A DNA stretch of 33,533 bases from Ruminiclostridium sp. (GTDB lineage: Bacteria; Bacillota; Clostridia; DSM-8532). Where the stretch lies: the NCBI GenBank assembly GCA_012523055.1, contig JAAYJG010000322.1:1-33533 (forward strand). The letters are read 5' to 3'. Of the stretch, positions 21,971-31,171 are shown one piece after another. Under the pieces are notes generated by a model. The model saw only the letters and a list, made by a program, of their open reading frames with translations, did no database searches and was not told the origin of the DNA. Made by a program: the position numbers and the translations under genes. How positions within the stretch are numbered: the stretch's first letter is position 1; each line of letters starts with the position of its first letter.

Positions 21971-22047
21971 GAATCAAAATATTTGATTCGTAATTTAATT
22001 ATATTAATAAACTTAAAAATGTCAATCATCAAATTGAAAAATTTGAT
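21971..22047 (-). promoter_or_regulatory. consensus promoter flanked by two ATCAAA/TTTGAT dyads
   Basis: On the minus strand TTGACA (22025-22020) and TATAAT (22003-21998) are 16 bases apart. Dyad 1, GAATCAAA-ATA-TTTGATTC (21971-21989), lies just downstream of the -10. Dyad 2, ATCAAATT-GAAA-AATTTGAT (22028-22047), abuts the -35. Both share ATCAAA/TTTGAT half-sites, and their centres are about 57 bases apart. Autoregulation by the DUF2089 protein is my inference. The remaining bases to 22271 show only a weak ATGAAAG/CTTTCAT hairpin. Confidence 0.7.
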
Positions 22048-22271
22048 TAGAATTTAATTAGAAATTAAAAATATAAATATGTAGCTTTAAACTGGAACTG
22101 GTAAGGAGATGAAAGCGAAGTATCTTTCATAGAAAATAGAATTATGTTACGATAGGGTTGGTGTGATTGGAAAAACTCAAAATCATAATGCAGAAAAAAC
22201 GGGTAAGGCGAAAAGAATCAGAAGGGGTGCGGTGAGCCCAACGGTACCTTTGATATGAACTGGAGGTTTTT

Positions 22272-23309
22272 ATGCGGCCATTGTATTTTCAAGAAGGTAA
22301 ACTCAGGTTGATTGATCAGACAAAGCTTCCTGGTGAAACCATCTGGCACGAGTATTCATCGTATGATCAGGTTGCAAAAGCCATTAAGGATATGATCGTC
22401 CGGGGTGCACCGGCGATTGGCGTTACGGCTGCTTACGGCATCGTCATCGGAATGAATGCCATCAACCAAACAAACAAGGAAGCTTTCTTCAAAGAACTCG
22501 CGCACATCGCCGATGAAATGAAAAGCACCAGGCCAACCGCGGTTAACCTGTTTTGGGCTGTTGACCGGATGGTGAATAAAGCACTGATCAATCATGATAA
22601 AAGCATTGACGAAATAAAGGCTATTGCACTGCTGGAAGCGCAGAAAATGGACGATGAAGATGTGCAGAGCAATCGCAAAATTGGTGAGTACGGCAGCCAA
22701 TTGATCCGTCATGGAGATACTATCCTGACCCATTGCAACGCCGGCAGCCTTGCAACCTGCGATTATGGTACGGCTCTTGGCGTGATTCGGGCAGCCCACG
22801 AGGCAGGCAAACAGGTAAAGGTGTTTGCCGATGAAACCCGCCCATACCTGCAGGGGGCAAGGCTTACAGCCTATGAATTGATGCAGGACGGCATTCCCGT
22901 GACCCTGATCTGTGACAATATGGCCGGACACTTTATGCATATCGGGCAGATTCAATGCTGTATCGTCGGTGCGGACAGAATCGCTTCCAATGGCGATACA
23001 GCCAATAAAATCGGCACCTATAGCGTGGCGGTTCTGGCAAAGGAAAACAATATTCCTTTTTATGTCGCAGCACCGGTTTCCACGATAGATTTTAAAATCA
23101 GCAGCGGTCAGGAGATACCCATTGAAGAACGCAACCAACGGGAGGTTACTCATATTCGTGAAATTCAGCTTGCACCGAATGGGGTGAATGTAAGAAACCC
23201 AGCCTTTGATGTCACTCCAAACCGGTATATTACAGCTATCATCACAGATAAAGGGGTGCTGTATCCTCCCTTCACCAAGAGTATTCAAAGCCTGAAGGAA
23301 AAATTATGA
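22272..23309 (+). CDS. mtnA: S-methyl-5-thioribose-1-phosphate isomerase
   Basis: A 345-residue aldose-ketose isomerase of the eIF2B-alpha-like fold that turns 5-methylthioribose 1-phosphate (or 5-deoxyribose 1-phosphate) into the ribulose form. Motifs: [15 protein letters not shown] (42-56), [10 protein letters not shown]...YGTALGVI with the catalytic Cys155, [18 protein letters not shown] (186-203), CDNMAGHFM, and [18 protein letters not shown] with the catalytic Asp235. Length and motifs match B. subtilis MtnA. A CTGGAGG stands before the ATG. A class II aldolase gene follows by 146 bases. The usual MtnK kinase or phosphorylase is not in the window. Confidence 0.95.
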   Translation: MRPLYFQEGKLRLIDQTKLPGETIWHEYSSYDQVAKAIKDMIVRGAPAIGVTAAYGIVIGMNAINQTNKEAFFKELAHIADEMKSTRPTAVNLFWAVDRMVNKALINHDKSIDEIKAIALLEAQKMDDEDVQSNRKIGEYGSQLIRHGDTILTHCNAGSLATCDYGTALGVIRAAHEAGKQVKVFADETRPYLQGARLTAYELMQDGIPVTLICDNMAGHFMHIGQIQCCIVGADRIASNGDTANKIGTYSVAVLAKENNIPFYVAAPVSTIDFKISSGQEIPIEERNQREVTHIREIQLAPNGVNVRNPAFDVTPNRYITAIITDKGVLYPPFTKSIQSLKEKL

Positions 23310-23455
23310 AAGCAGGATCGCAGGTAAGCAAGCGCGGCTTGTTTTCCTGAATGAGGTGGAGGAACTATACCATAAAAAGCACTCATTTCATCCGGCAGCA
23401 GCCAGTTGTTGAAATAGAGCAGACATTTGATTTCCAGTAAAACAGGAGAAAAGCG

Positions 23456-24091
23456 ATGAAGCAAAACTATCGAGATATTCTTGACCTTTCAAAGATAATA
23501 TATGATAAGGGAATGGTCAATGCCTTTGAAGGAAATCTTTCGGTCAGAACCGGAGAAGGGCTGCTCATCACCCCCAGCCAAACCTGCAAGGGTTTTCTCA
23601 AAGAAGACATGTTAGTTGAAACAGATATGCAGGGAAAGGTCACAAAGGGAAATCGAAAGCCCTCTTCGGAAATTCTGCTGCATCTTGAAGCATACTCTAT
23701 CCGGAAAGATATTCATGCGGTGATACATGCGCATTCCCCTTATGCTACAGCGTTTGCAGTGGCCAATAAACCCATTGAAACAAAAGCATATCCGGAAATG
23801 ATCGTCCTGTTTGGGGAAATACCTCTTGTGAAGTACGGTACGCCTTCAACACCCGATATCTGTGCAGATTTGAAAAATCATCTGCACGATCATGATGTGG
23901 TTCTTTTGGCCAACCACGGAATTGTTGCCATTGGAAAAGACCTGTATGATGCTTTTTTCAAACTGGAATCTGCCGAAAGCATTGCAAAGGTTCTTCTGCT
24001 ATCCCATATGCTTGGCGGTGAGTTTGAGCTACCCCCAGATGAAGTATGCAAGCTTCATGAAATGGGGAAAAAGGGGTTCCATTGCCCATAA
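23456..24091 (+). CDS. class II aldolase/adducin family protein (FucA-like)
   Basis: A 211-residue zinc aldolase. The zinc ligands are His91 and His93 in VIHAHSPYATAF and His154 in LANHGIVAIG, with Glu72 in the SSEILLHLEAY strand as catalytic acid/base; NAFEGNLSVR (22-31) and ITPSQTCKG hold the phosphate. It resembles L-fuculose- and 5-deoxyribulose-phosphate aldolases. Directly after mtnA it fits the DHAP shunt, splitting 5-deoxyribulose 1-phosphate into DHAP and acetaldehyde, or 5-methylthioribulose 1-phosphate into DHAP and methylthioacetaldehyde. A GGAG precedes the ATG. Specificity is inferred from context. Confidence 0.9.
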   Translation: MKQNYRDILDLSKIIYDKGMVNAFEGNLSVRTGEGLLITPSQTCKGFLKEDMLVETDMQGKVTKGNRKPSSEILLHLEAYSIRKDIHAVIHAHSPYATAFAVANKPIETKAYPEMIVLFGEIPLVKYGTPSTPDICADLKNHLHDHDVVLLANHGIVAIGKDLYDAFFKLESAESIAKVLLLSHMLGGEFELPPDEVCKLHEMGKKGFHCP

Positions 24092-24319
24092 TCCTCATGA
24101 AAGGGTTCAAGTGATAAATGCAGGCAGGGGTGGGTATTCAAAATATTAAAAAGACTTGTGCTCCCACTGCGCGGATGAGCAAAAATGATGACTTTGTCTT
24201 TAAATCCTGACATAACGCGACCTCACTTTATCGATTGCATATATCATTGTCTTACCATATTCCTCTATTGATGGCAAGATGCGTTTTTTTAATAAAACTG
24301 GAAAGATCGCCGCTCGATG

Positions 24320-24328
24320 TGTTATAAT
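24320..24328 (+). promoter_or_regulatory. extended -10 promoter of the lipoprotein gene
   Basis: TGT-TATAAT at 24320-24328 is an extended -10 (TATAAT at 24323-24328) with no good -35. It lies 45 bases before the GTG start. The rest of the 24092-24372 gap shows nothing definable. Confidence 0.5.
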
Positions 24329-24372
24329 GGTACTGTTACACAAAAAAGGGATCCTTTCAGGGGGGGATAGAT

Positions 24373-27171
24373 GTGATTAACAGTAAAAGAAGCCTAAAAA
24401 TATGCAGTTTATCCGCAGTTCTTATGCTCCTGGTTTTGCTGTGCGGCTCGTGTGCCGAAAAGGCGGAAACAGCCTCAGCCTCTTCATTCTCCAGCACAAA
24501 ATGGACCTTGATTGGTCCCTATGATGAGCCCGGGCAGGGGCCATGCACTTTATTCTATCAAGACCTGCTTGCGGATTACGGCTCGGAAAGCACTATTTCC
24601 GAATCCGGTCCGCCTGAAAATTTCGTCAAAACGGGCTTGATACAGGCAAAAAACAACCTGGTTGACTTTGGTGCAAAGTTTCCCGGGAAAAACTATTCTG
24701 TTTCCTATGCTTATCTGGAATTTAAAGGAAACGGTGAAGAGGTTTTTTACCGGATGGGTTCGGATGATGGCCTTCGTGTATGGTTGAATGGTGAGCTGAT
24801 GGTGGATCAACACGCCCATCGCGCCATCGACCCCAACTCTAATTCCTTCCGTGCGGTGTTAAAAAAGGGCACAAACCGGGTATTGGTAAAAGTATGCCAG
24901 GCATCCGGCGAATGGGGTTTCACCTTCAGACAGACGACACGTGAGGAGCATGAAGCCTTTATAGCCGAGCAGTCCGAAATGACACTGTCGTTATCAACCG
25001 ACAGTTTGTATATAGGGAATACAAATCCCCTTGCTTTTTCAATCTTTGCCAACCCGGCGCCGCTTGAAGATGTTCCGCTTATCTATTCTGTGACCGATTC
25101 TGAAGGAAAGGTCATCACCGAAGGAACTGAGTTTGCTGGTAAAAGCATCACCGTGGACTTTCCCTCTGATTGTAAAGAGGAAATATATATCACCGCGGTA
25201 CCAGGGAAAATCCAAGATGAATTAACCCGAAAGAAGCTTGAAAATACTAAATTCCAAACTGTATTATTCAGAGCAGACAGGGACTCGATTCATTGTACGT
25301 ATTCCAAAAAAGCCAGAAAGGCTGCACAAGAGCTTGGTAGTTCCCCCAGGTGGACATCCCTTGACAAAGAAGAGCTTAAAATGGTTGAAGATGTCGCACC
25401 TACACTGCTGTACCTTGCAGATATGATTGACGGGAATCTGCATACCTCTTTAGTCAATGAAAACAAGCAATCCATGGCAATATCCTTTATCAACGATATT
25501 CTCGCGGCGATGAAGGAAAGCCCGCAGGCACTCTCGTCCATGACCGGCTATCGTCAGATGGCTTACAGGTCACTGATCGATGGCAGCATTCAACCCTACA
25601 GCCTTTATCTTCCCAAAAACTATTCACCTGACAAAACCTATTCGCTGATTATGGTGGCTCATGGCTACTCCGGTGATGATTATGGCGGCGGAAACCATGT
25701 TGCTTCGCTGATGCCGGAGGATTTTATCGTTGTTTCTGTTTTTGGCAGGGGGGATGTGCATTATCAGTCGGTTGGCGAACAGGATGTTCTGGATGTGATG
25801 GACAGAATCATGGAACGTTACCCAATTGATGAAAACCGTGTATATATGATGGGAAGTTCCATGGGAGGTTTGGGTACATGGCGGATCGGTACACTCTATG
25901 CCGACAGGTTTGCAGCAATAGCACCCTATTGTGGTTGGACGGGAACGGTGTTTATGCGAAACCTTGGGAACACGAAAAACTATGTTGTCCATGGAGCCGC
26001 GGATCCTACTGTACCCGTGCAGTTTGACAGGGCCTGCGTCAACGAGCTGAAGAAACTGGGTTATGATGTGACCTATGTGGAAATACCCAATGGAAGCCAC
26101 TCAGCCTGGACGGAATGGTCAAGAATTCATGAACCTGAAACGATTTTGGATGTATTCAGATCCGCGGTAAGAAACCCATCTCCCGATAAAATTGCCGCTG
26201 CCGTCAGCTCTGTTCGTTATGGCAAACATTACTGGGTTACAGTCAATGAGCTTGACACCAGCGAGCCTTATGAGAGACCGAAATATACCGGTACAACACA
26301 GTATGAGTACACATATCCGCTGCAACCAGCTCCGGGAAGCTTTGAAGCCCGGCGTTCCGACGACGGTTCCATTCAAATATCCACCATGAGGATTAATGCT
26401 CTTTCAATAGACATGAAGCTTGCAGCTGTGAACATCAAAAGCACTGAAAAAATAACAATAGATGGAACCGTAATCGTTGTACCAGCAAACGCAGAGATTG
26501 TCCACCTTGCAAAACAGACGGATGGACAATGGGCGTATGACACACGTTTTGGCACGGAAGAGCTTCCCCGGCACGATGGGGGAGGCGTAGCCGACCTTTT
26601 CACCCGGCCGCTCATCCTGGTATACGGCACACAGAAGGCTGACAAAAAACCAATTCTCGAAGCTGCCGCTCGTGAGCTTGCGGACTGGTCCATTCGCCCT
26701 ACTGTTGCGATAGGGGTTAAAAGTGGGACCTTCAAAGTGAAGTCAGATACAGAGCTTACAGAGGAAGATATGGCCTCCCATCATATCCTGCTGTTTGGAA
26801 CACCCGAAGAAAACTCGGTTTCAAAGTTATTTCAACAGCAGTTGGCCGATTATTATCAGGATGGAGATATCTTTGTCGCTGGCAAAAAGTATACCGACAA
26901 CGGGCTATGTGTGACGATGCCCAACCCCAGGGCACCGGGGAAAATGATAGGGTATATGGACATCTCCCGCAATATACTAAATGCAGGTGATGCAAAGCAA
27001 TATTTTTTGAATTTCCAGTTTCGGTTAAGAAACAGTTACATCAATGAATTGATGGGAACCCCCAGTTTTTGCCCGGATGTATTTGTGATGACGCGCCATC
27101 CGATGAGTGACGCGTGGTCGGGCTGGTTCGACCGATACTGGGAAAACCTGCAGGGTTGCGAAGCAAATTGA
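24373..27171 (+). CDS. large surface lipoprotein with a PHB-depolymerase/prolyl-oligopeptidase-like esterase domain
   Basis: A 932-residue exported protein. The N-terminus has charged residues, a hydrophobic core (SLSAVLMLLVLL) and CGSC with Cys27 as the likely lipid-anchored residue (Cys at -3 is unusual). Residues about 40-200 are a beta jelly roll of the PA14/CBM type (YRMGSDDGLRVWLNGE, KKGTNRVLVKV). At about 415-590 comes an alpha/beta hydrolase: LYLPKNY, VAHGYSGDD, then GSSMG with Ser496, Asp544 in VHGAADPTVP, and His576 in NGSHSAW. Residues after about 600 hold a beta region and a further domain common in large secreted esterases. It may cleave polysaccharide-linked esters. GTG 24373 follows AGGGGGG. 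It is monocistronic, with a terminator after it. Confidence 0.85.
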   Translation: MINSKRSLKICSLSAVLMLLVLLCGSCAEKAETASASSFSSTKWTLIGPYDEPGQGPCTLFYQDLLADYGSESTISESGPPENFVKTGLIQAKNNLVDFGAKFPGKNYSVSYAYLEFKGNGEEVFYRMGSDDGLRVWLNGELMVDQHAHRAIDPNSNSFRAVLKKGTNRVLVKVCQASGEWGFTFRQTTREEHEAFIAEQSEMTLSLSTDSLYIGNTNPLAFSIFANPAPLEDVPLIYSVTDSEGKVITEGTEFAGKSITVDFPSDCKEEIYITAVPGKIQDELTRKKLENTKFQTVLFRADRDSIHCTYSKKARKAAQELGSSPRWTSLDKEELKMVEDVAPTLLYLADMIDGNLHTSLVNENKQSMAISFINDILAAMKESPQALSSMTGYRQMAYRSLIDGSIQPYSLYLPKNYSPDKTYSLIMVAHGYSGDDYGGGNHVASLMPEDFIVVSVFGRGDVHYQSVGEQDVLDVMDRIMERYPIDENRVYMMGSSMGGLGTWRIGTLYADRFAAIAPYCGWTGTVFMRNLGNTKNYVVHGAADPTVPVQFDRACVNELKKLGYDVTYVEIPNGSHSAWTEWSRIHEPETILDVFRSAVRNPSPDKIAAAVSSVRYGKHYWVTVNELDTSEPYERPKYTGTTQYEYTYPLQPAPGSFEARRSDDGSIQISTMRINALSIDMKLAAVNIKSTEKITIDGTVIVVPANAEIVHLAKQTDGQWAYDTRFGTEELPRHDGGGVADLFTRPLILVYGTQKADKKPILEAAARELADWSIRPTVAIGVKSGTFKVKSDTELTEEDMASHHILLFGTPEENSVSKLFQQQLADYYQDGDIFVAGKKYTDNGLCVTMPNPRAPGKMIGYMDISRNILNAGDAKQYFLNFQFRLRNSYINELMGTPSFCPDVFVMTRHPMSDAWSGWFDRYWENLQGCEAN

Positions 27172-27263
27172 AAGATATTTCATTAGGTTATCACCCAAAT
27201 AACCGATATATATTTCATTTCCCGAGCAGATCAGGCACCTGCATATTCATGAAAGAGAAAAGA

Positions 27264-27287
27264 GGTTCCAAATCGGAGCCTTTTTTT
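27264..27287 (+). terminator. Rho-independent terminator of the lipoprotein gene
   Basis: GGTTCC (27264-27269) and GGAGCC (27275-27280) form a six-pair stem (one G-U) with loop AAATC, followed by seven T. It lies 92 bases after the stop codon. The region from here to the promoter at 27550 holds no gene. Confidence 0.75.
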
Positions 27288-27549
27288 GATTCCAGACAAG
27301 TTTCGACAATATCGGGCAGGATGACGGATAATTCATCTGCTGTGAAACTTACCGGATAAAAAGATTCATTGCGAGAACCGTTCTTACACCTGAGAATATA
27401 GGTGTTCATCAAAAGCCATACTGGTCTTTCTCTTTATTATAAAGGGTTATACGGTATATTCAACAAAGCTATGTCGATCTGAATAGAATCATTCAGAATT
27501 ATAGGATTTTTGATATGAAAGTTTTCCGTATAAAAGTTTCAAAACACTA

Positions 27550-27578
27550 TTGACATGGTTTGTATAATTGTATACAAT
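27550..27578 (+). promoter_or_regulatory. promoter of the GntR gene with an overlapping palindrome
   Basis: TTGACA (27550-27555), 17 bases, TACAAT (27573-27578). ATTGTATACAAT (27567-27578), a perfect 12-bp palindrome, covers the -10. Palindromes with a TTGTATACAA core are common near FCD-GntR genes, so autoregulation is likely. Confidence 0.7.
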
Positions 27579-27617
27579 GTAAAAAATAAAACCACAGGCA
27601 TGAATAAGGGATGACAT

Positions 27618-28286
27618 ATGGGGAAGATCGAGCGCAAGGATACCGAGGCTGTCCATTCGCTTCACGGAAAGGTTTTTGAACAATTGGAAAACGCTATATT
27701 AAGCGGTCAATACAAGCAGGGCGAGTGCCTGAACGAATTAAAGCTTTCCGAAGACATGGGCGTCAGCCGAACTCCCATCCGCGAAGCCTTCCGCCAGCTG
27801 GAGCTGGAGGGGCTTGTCATCTATACGCCAAACCGTGGGGTTGTGGTTCGTGGTTTTTCAAAAGAGGATATTCGAGATATTTACCAAATCCGTTCGATGA
27901 TAGAGGGTATGACCGCAAGAAGAGCAACAGAAAACATAACATCCGAGCTTTTAAAGGAGTTGGAGGAAACCCTTGAGCTTGAGAAGTTTTACACTGAAAA
28001 GGGAGATGCTGAACAGATCTCAGCCCTGGATTCCCGCTTCCACGATGCGATCTATCAGGCCAGCGGCAGCCGACTGCTGATTAAAACACTTAAGGCGTTT
28101 CATCATTATGTGAAGCATGCCCGTAACCTGTCCCTGTCCAACCCCGAAAGGGCAAAGAAAACCTATGAAGAGCATAAAGCCATCTATGACGCAATTCTCG
28201 ACAGAGACCGCGAGCTGGCAGAAATTAAAACCGAGCAACATATTCGCAATGCAACCGATTTTATTGAAAAGATCAGCCTAACCTAA
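27618..28286 (+). CDS. GntR family transcriptional regulator with FCD domain
   Basis: A 222-residue regulator. The winged helix-turn-helix (about 13-80) has VFEQLENAILSGQYKQGECLNELKLSE, MGVSRTPIREAFRQLELEGLV and NRGVVV. The C-terminal FCD helical bundle (about 90-215) has YQIRSMIEGMTARRATEN, DSRFHDAIYQASGS and EHKAIYDAILDRD, with Asp and His positions typical of the metal/ligand pocket that binds organic acids. It precedes citrate synthase by 40 bases, so it probably shares its transcript and may sense a carboxylate such as citrate. An AAGGGA precedes the ATG. Confidence 0.93.
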   Translation: MGKIERKDTEAVHSLHGKVFEQLENAILSGQYKQGECLNELKLSEDMGVSRTPIREAFRQLELEGLVIYTPNRGVVVRGFSKEDIRDIYQIRSMIEGMTARRATENITSELLKELEETLELEKFYTEKGDAEQISALDSRFHDAIYQASGSRLLIKTLKAFHHYVKHARNLSLSNPERAKKTYEEHKAIYDAILDRDRELAEIKTEQHIRNATDFIEKISLT

Positions 28287-28326
28287 AAGGAAAGGCACCA
28301 GCGAATTAAAAAAGGGGGAAATTCCT

Positions 28327-29694
28327 ATGGAACATAAATTAACGACAGAGCAACTGGAGCAATACTACGAACGATCCGCAAAAAAGATCGATAGAGACAG
28401 CTACTATAGCCCTAAATTATATACCAAATACAATGTGAAGCGAGGCCTTCGCAACGAAGACGGCACCGGTGTTGTAGTGGGTTTGACCGAAATAGGTGAT
28501 GTCCAGTCCTATGATTGGGTGGATGGCAAAAAGGTTCTAAAGGAAGGGAAGCTGATATACCGTGGCGTGGACGTGAACGATCTCGTTGACGCATGTATCC
28601 GGGAAGACCGTTTTGGCTTTGAGGAATGCGCATACCTTTTGTTGTTTGGTGAGCTTCCAAACAAAGTGCAGCTTGAAGAGTTCAATAGCGTGCTGGCGCA
28701 TCACCGCACACTTCCCGATGGCTTTGTGCGTGATATGATTATGAAGGCACCCAGCAGCAACATCATGAACAAGCTGGCACGCTCCGTCCTTGTGGCCTAT
28801 TCTTACGACCCTAATCCCGAGGATACCAGTGTACGCAATCTGTTCCGGCAAAGTGTTGATATTATCTCCAGCATTCCGCTGATGGCAGCCTATGCATATC
28901 AGGCAAAGTCCCATTACTATTTAGGGAACAGCCTGTTCATCCACAGGCCCAGGCCTGAATTAAGCACGGCCGAGAACATCCTGTGCCTCAGCCGCCCGGA
29001 TTGTCAATTTACCCATCTGGAAGCCTCCACACTGGATATCTGTATGATCCTTCACGCAGAGCACGGTGGTGGTAACAATTCAACATTCACAAGCCATGTT
29101 GTCGCATCGACCGGTACCGATATTTATTCCGCAATTGCTTCAGCACTGGGCTCTCTGAAAGGACCCAAACACGGTGGTGCCAACCTGAAGGTCATGGAAA
29201 TGATGGGTGAAATCAAACGGGAAGTGAAGCATTGGGACAATGATTCAGAGGTTCGTGATTATCTGGTGAAAATATTTAAAAAGGACGCCTATGACCATTC
29301 CGGCCTGATTTATGGTTTGGGGCATGCCGTTTATACATTATCCGACCCAAGATGTGTTCTTTTGAAGAGGAAAGCCAGCCAACTGGCAAAGGACAAGGGC
29401 AGGCTGGAGGAATATCATCTTTATGAAAGCATTGAAAGGCTGGGGCCTGATGTTCTCCATGAACTGAAGAATACAAACAAACCCATCTGTGCCAATGTAG
29501 ACTTCTACTCCGGGTTTGTGTATGACATGCTGAATATACCTGTTGACCTGTACACACCATTGTTTGCCATTGCCAGGGCTGTAGGCCTCTGTGCACACAT
29601 CATCGAGGAGAACGTCAACGGCGGGCGCATCATCCGTCCGGCATACAAAAACGTGCGTGACAGAACGGATTATATTCCCCTGGCTCAAAGATAG
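28327..29694 (+). CDS. citrate synthase
   Basis: A 455-residue citrate/2-methylcitrate synthase of the long clostridial type, condensing acetyl-CoA with oxaloacetate. The conserved block HAEHGGGNNSTF begins at His243. Catalytic residues by comparison are His282 in LKGPKHGGAN, His333 in GLGHAVYTLSDPR, and Asp392 in NVDFYSGFVYDML; ARAVGLCAHIIEE supplies the CoA/citrate Arg. It probably supplies 2-oxoglutarate for glutamate synthesis in an incomplete TCA cycle. Its upstream neighbour is an FCD-GntR regulator 40 bases away. AAAGGGGG lies before the ATG. Methylcitrate synthase activity cannot be excluded. Confidence 0.95.
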   Translation: MEHKLTTEQLEQYYERSAKKIDRDSYYSPKLYTKYNVKRGLRNEDGTGVVVGLTEIGDVQSYDWVDGKKVLKEGKLIYRGVDVNDLVDACIREDRFGFEECAYLLLFGELPNKVQLEEFNSVLAHHRTLPDGFVRDMIMKAPSSNIMNKLARSVLVAYSYDPNPEDTSVRNLFRQSVDIISSIPLMAAYAYQAKSHYYLGNSLFIHRPRPELSTAENILCLSRPDCQFTHLEASTLDICMILHAEHGGGNNSTFTSHVVASTGTDIYSAIASALGSLKGPKHGGANLKVMEMMGEIKREVKHWDNDSEVRDYLVKIFKKDAYDHSGLIYGLGHAVYTLSDPRCVLLKRKASQLAKDKGRLEEYHLYESIERLGPDVLHELKNTNKPICANVDFYSGFVYDMLNIPVDLYTPLFAIARAVGLCAHIIEENVNGGRIIRPAYKNVRDRTDYIPLAQR

Positions 29695-29741
29695 TGTGTC
29701 ATTGGATTAAAACAGAAAGTGTTTAAAGGAGCAGGCTTTTA

Positions 29742-29770
29742 TTGTATGATGAAATCGTAATAACGATTAT
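29742..29770 (+). promoter_or_regulatory. promoter and dyad upstream of the MATE gene
   Basis: TTGTAT (29742-29747) and GATTAT (29765-29770) are 17 bases apart. A dyad AATCGT-AATA-ACGATT (29753-29768) fills the spacer and overlaps the -10. It may be the site of a drug-responsive repressor. Confidence 0.45.
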
Positions 29771-29808
29771 GTGTTATGCAAGAAAAAGTCTTGCTTTTTG
29801 GAGGAAAC

Positions 29809-31143
29809 ATGAAAGACCTGACAAGAGGTAAGCCCGTCAAGGTTATCCTTTTGTTTGCGATTCCATTGTACATAGGTCAGCTTTTTTCTCTTTCTTATGG
29901 CCTGATTGATACACGAATCATTGGGAGCATATTGGGAGGGACATCACTTGCGGCAGTTGGTTCGACAACGGCGCTAAGTGATTTGCTGATTGAATTTGAA
30001 AACGGAATCATATGTGGATTCGGAATCATTGTTGCAAAGTATTATGGTGCCAATGATGAAGAAAAAATGAAAAAGGCAATTGGCGGGATGGCTGTGATGG
30101 GTGTTGGATTCACTGTTATAATCAGTGTGGTATGCCTTTTGTTTATGAATACCATTCTTCGATTGCTGAATGTTTCCGGAAGCTTGCATGATGAAGCATT
30201 TGTATATATTTCTATTATAATCGCGGGAATGATTGCATTATCGCTTTACAGTATTTGTACCGCGATATTGCGCTCAATCGGTGATTCATTCACGCCACTT
30301 GTTTTTTTGGTAATATCCAATGTTATGAATATTATTTTAGATATTCTGTTTGTGAAATATATGCACATGGGTGTGGCCGGAGCCGCAATAGCTACGATAC
30401 TGACGCAGGCGCTGTCAGCACTGCTGTGTTTATTCTATATAATAAAAAAGTACCCGGAATTTTCTTTACGATTCAGTGATTTGAAGCCTGATGGTGATAT
30501 GCTTCGTGAATTGCTGTCTTCAGGGATATCCATGGGCTTTATGCTTTCATTTGTACTGCTGGGATCACTTGCTTTGCAAACTACTATCAATCAGCTTGGA
30601 GCGAACATCATTGTTGCTCACACCGGTGCGCGCAAAGCTACAATCATGTTTCTGATTCCGTTTTTTGTGCTTGGATCGGCATTGGCGACATACTGCAGCC
30701 AAAATCGTGGAGCCAAGGAGTATGGGCGCATTAAAAAGGGTGTTTCGGATACGCTGAAAATTTCTGCCATCTGGTGCGCTGTGGTGATAATACTCGTGTA
30801 TTCATCGGCACCAGTCATTATCCGGCTTATAACAGCAACTAACGAACCGGAAGTTATTAACAATGCGTCGCTTTATCTAAAGATTAATTCTGCTCTTTTC
30901 TTTCTGCCGGCAATGATCTGTATTTTGAGAAACAGTATGCAGGGCCTTGGCGATACAAAGACACCTTTGATTTCCAGTTTGATTGAACTTGTCGGTAAGG
31001 TTTTGATTGCATTTATTCTGGTACCGGTTATCAGGTATTTGGGCGTTATCGTTGCAGAACCGATTGTATGGGCAGTTATGATTATTCCATTGCTAATTCG
31101 GTGGAAAAAGACCGATTTTCATCAGTTACAGTCGTCAGGATAA
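29809..31143 (+). CDS. MATE family efflux transporter
   Basis: A 444-residue membrane protein with about twelve hydrophobic helices in two homologous halves, exporting cationic drugs or metabolites in exchange for Na+ or H+. It opens MKDLTRGKPVKVILLFAIPLYIGQLFSLSYG, typical of DinF/VmrA-like MATE proteins. Further signs are GLIDTRIIGSILG at the end of helix 1, LRSIGDSFTPL, and the second-half counterparts RNSMQGLGDTKTPLISSLIEL. GGAGG just before ATG 29809 and the family opening rule out the longer frame from 29776. It is monocistronic. The substrate is unknown. Confidence 0.92.
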   Translation: MKDLTRGKPVKVILLFAIPLYIGQLFSLSYGLIDTRIIGSILGGTSLAAVGSTTALSDLLIEFENGIICGFGIIVAKYYGANDEEKMKKAIGGMAVMGVGFTVIISVVCLLFMNTILRLLNVSGSLHDEAFVYISIIIAGMIALSLYSICTAILRSIGDSFTPLVFLVISNVMNIILDILFVKYMHMGVAGAAIATILTQALSALLCLFYIIKKYPEFSLRFSDLKPDGDMLRELLSSGISMGFMLSFVLLGSLALQTTINQLGANIIVAHTGARKATIMFLIPFFVLGSALATYCSQNRGAKEYGRIKKGVSDTLKISAIWCAVVIILVYSSAPVIIRLITATNEPEVINNASLYLKINSALFFLPAMICILRNSMQGLGDTKTPLISSLIELVGKVLIAFILVPVIRYLGVIVAEPIVWAVMIIPLLIRWKKTDFHQLQSSG

Positions 31144-31171
31144 CTAAAAATACTTTGAACAATCAAGGTTA

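Noticed and set aside
22080-22271. SAM-type riboswitch before mtnA
   Set aside because: The context invited it, but none of the conserved SAM-I or SAM-II sequence blocks is present; only a small ATGAAAG/CTTTCAT hairpin.
22356-23288. 310-codon open frame antisense to mtnA
   Set aside because: Long but fully inside a gene with all MtnA motifs; a frame shadow.
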